The notes beneath the pieces were generated by a model that was not told the DNA's origin, did no database searches, and worked only from the letters and a program-made list of their open reading frames with translations. This document shows, piece after piece, positions 63,227-64,000 of a DNA stretch of 64,000 nucleotides (positions are counted from its first letter, which is position 1; each line of letters begins with the position of its first letter). A program made the position numbers and the translations under genes. Source of the stretch: Malurus cyaneus samueli (Eukaryota > Chordata > Aves > Passeriformes > Maluridae); contig CM019217.1 in the NCBI GenBank assembly GCA_009741485.1, forward strand, positions 31,472,061 through 31,536,060, written 5' to 3'.

Positions 63227-64000
63227 ATCCTAAAAAAAGGGCATTGAAAAGAAATAGCTTTAAAAATATAGGAACTGAAGTAAGAATTCAAAACAAAATA
63301 AACCAAAGTCAGGATACCTTCATGAATAAAAAAAAATTATCATTTTACTCTGTCTGGTTTTGACAAAGCTTAATTCTGCTGTGGGGGTCATGTAACCTGC
63401 TTAAGATACACAATTATTGGTTAATTCCTGAGAATTAAGATGTGGTTATTTGTATTCATGAGGCAGTATAATTTTTTCCTAGTTTTAAGAAAACTCTCAG
63501 ATCATTTTATAAGCATTTTTTTTTCTTTATGGGAAGCCTCACACACTACTTTTACCCATTCAAATTCCCATGGATAATTGTGTCCTGTGCCTCTTGCAGA
63601 TGAGAAGCCTCCAAGCTTTTGCGTAGAACCTTTCCAGAAATAACAGGGGAGTAAACCATGTGCTGAATAAATTGTTCTGGCATATGGCCCACAAGTGCAG
63701 CCTCTTCAGTAAGAAACTGCACATGAAATTATGATGTGACTCATGTGCAGTCATTCTTTTACCTGGAAAATATGTACCTACTCACACAACACAGTAAGCA
63801 TTAAATTCAATAAAATACTTGCCCTGTAAATCAACTTAATCAAGGCTGGAACTATCCAAGGTAAAAGGAATAACTAATCTGGTGTCTATTTGGAAGTTTA
63901 AACTTTTCTAAACCCACCCCACAAATAGAATGGTTCTTTGACCTATTGGAATGAAAAGAAATACTTTTGTTTGTTTTTTCTTTTTGCTAACATACCACTG

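Larger units (their letters stand above)
60932..64000. other. Downstream flank, no recognisable gene
   Basis: This is AT-rich DNA with a T(15) tract at 61680-61694, two tight inverted repeats (62153-62183 and 62608-62630) and a 20-bp tandem duplication at 63187-63226. No gene or mobile element can be supported up to the end of the window. Confidence 0.7.

Noticed and set aside
1..64000. CRISPR arrays, operons, prophage or other microbial systems
   Set aside because: There are no regularly spaced repeats with unique spacers and no dense gene packing. The window is vertebrate nuclear DNA with a spliced GPCR gene. The ATCATAATG array has no spacers.
1..64000. tRNA, rRNA or other classical RNA genes
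   Set aside because: I looked for B-box-like GTTCRANNC patterns with paired arms and for rRNA-like blocks and found none that I could support by eye. A tRNAscan-SE and Infernal run would be decisive.

Overview
The window looks like nuclear DNA from a bird. It carries one recognisable protein-coding gene, the melatonin receptor MTNR1A (Mel1a), on the + strand. The conceptual protein has 353 residues, the length I recall for chicken Mel1a, and ends in the family's DSV tail. All interspersed repeats that I can name are decayed fragments of CR1 LINEs, the dominant retrotransposon of birds. Exon 1 differs from the chicken protein at several residues as I remember it, so this is probably a bird other than chicken; I cannot name the species.

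Layout. Positions 1-1760 are a GC-rich, CpG-rich island holding the promoter, a TATA-like box, a GC box, two CACGTG E-boxes, a perfect MEF2-type site, the 5' UTR with short upstream reading frames, and coding exon 1 (1475-1667). Positions 1668-51360 are one intron of about 49.7 kb, AT-rich, with no other gene that I can support. It holds four recognisable CR1 fragments, possibly a fifth, plus homopolymers, microsatellites, small tandem duplications and a 69-nt imperfect hairpin at 25334-25402. Coding exon 2 (51361-52229) carries transmembrane helices 2 to 7 and the C-terminal tail. Positions 52230-64000 are 3' UTR and AT-rich flank with a 9-bp tandem array, a 27-A tract and two tight palindromes, and no further gene.

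The two coding exons join in phase 1 (64 codons plus 1 nt, then 2 nt plus 288 codons and a stop) into an intact seven-helix receptor. The ligand-contact, disulfide, NRY and NAxxY positions expected of a melatonin receptor are all present.

I found no new multi-gene system. The observations most worth checking are the 23-pair hairpin in the intron, the clustering of CACGTG E-boxes in the first 3 kb of a clock-related gene, and the upstream reading frames whose inclusion depends on the exact transcription start.
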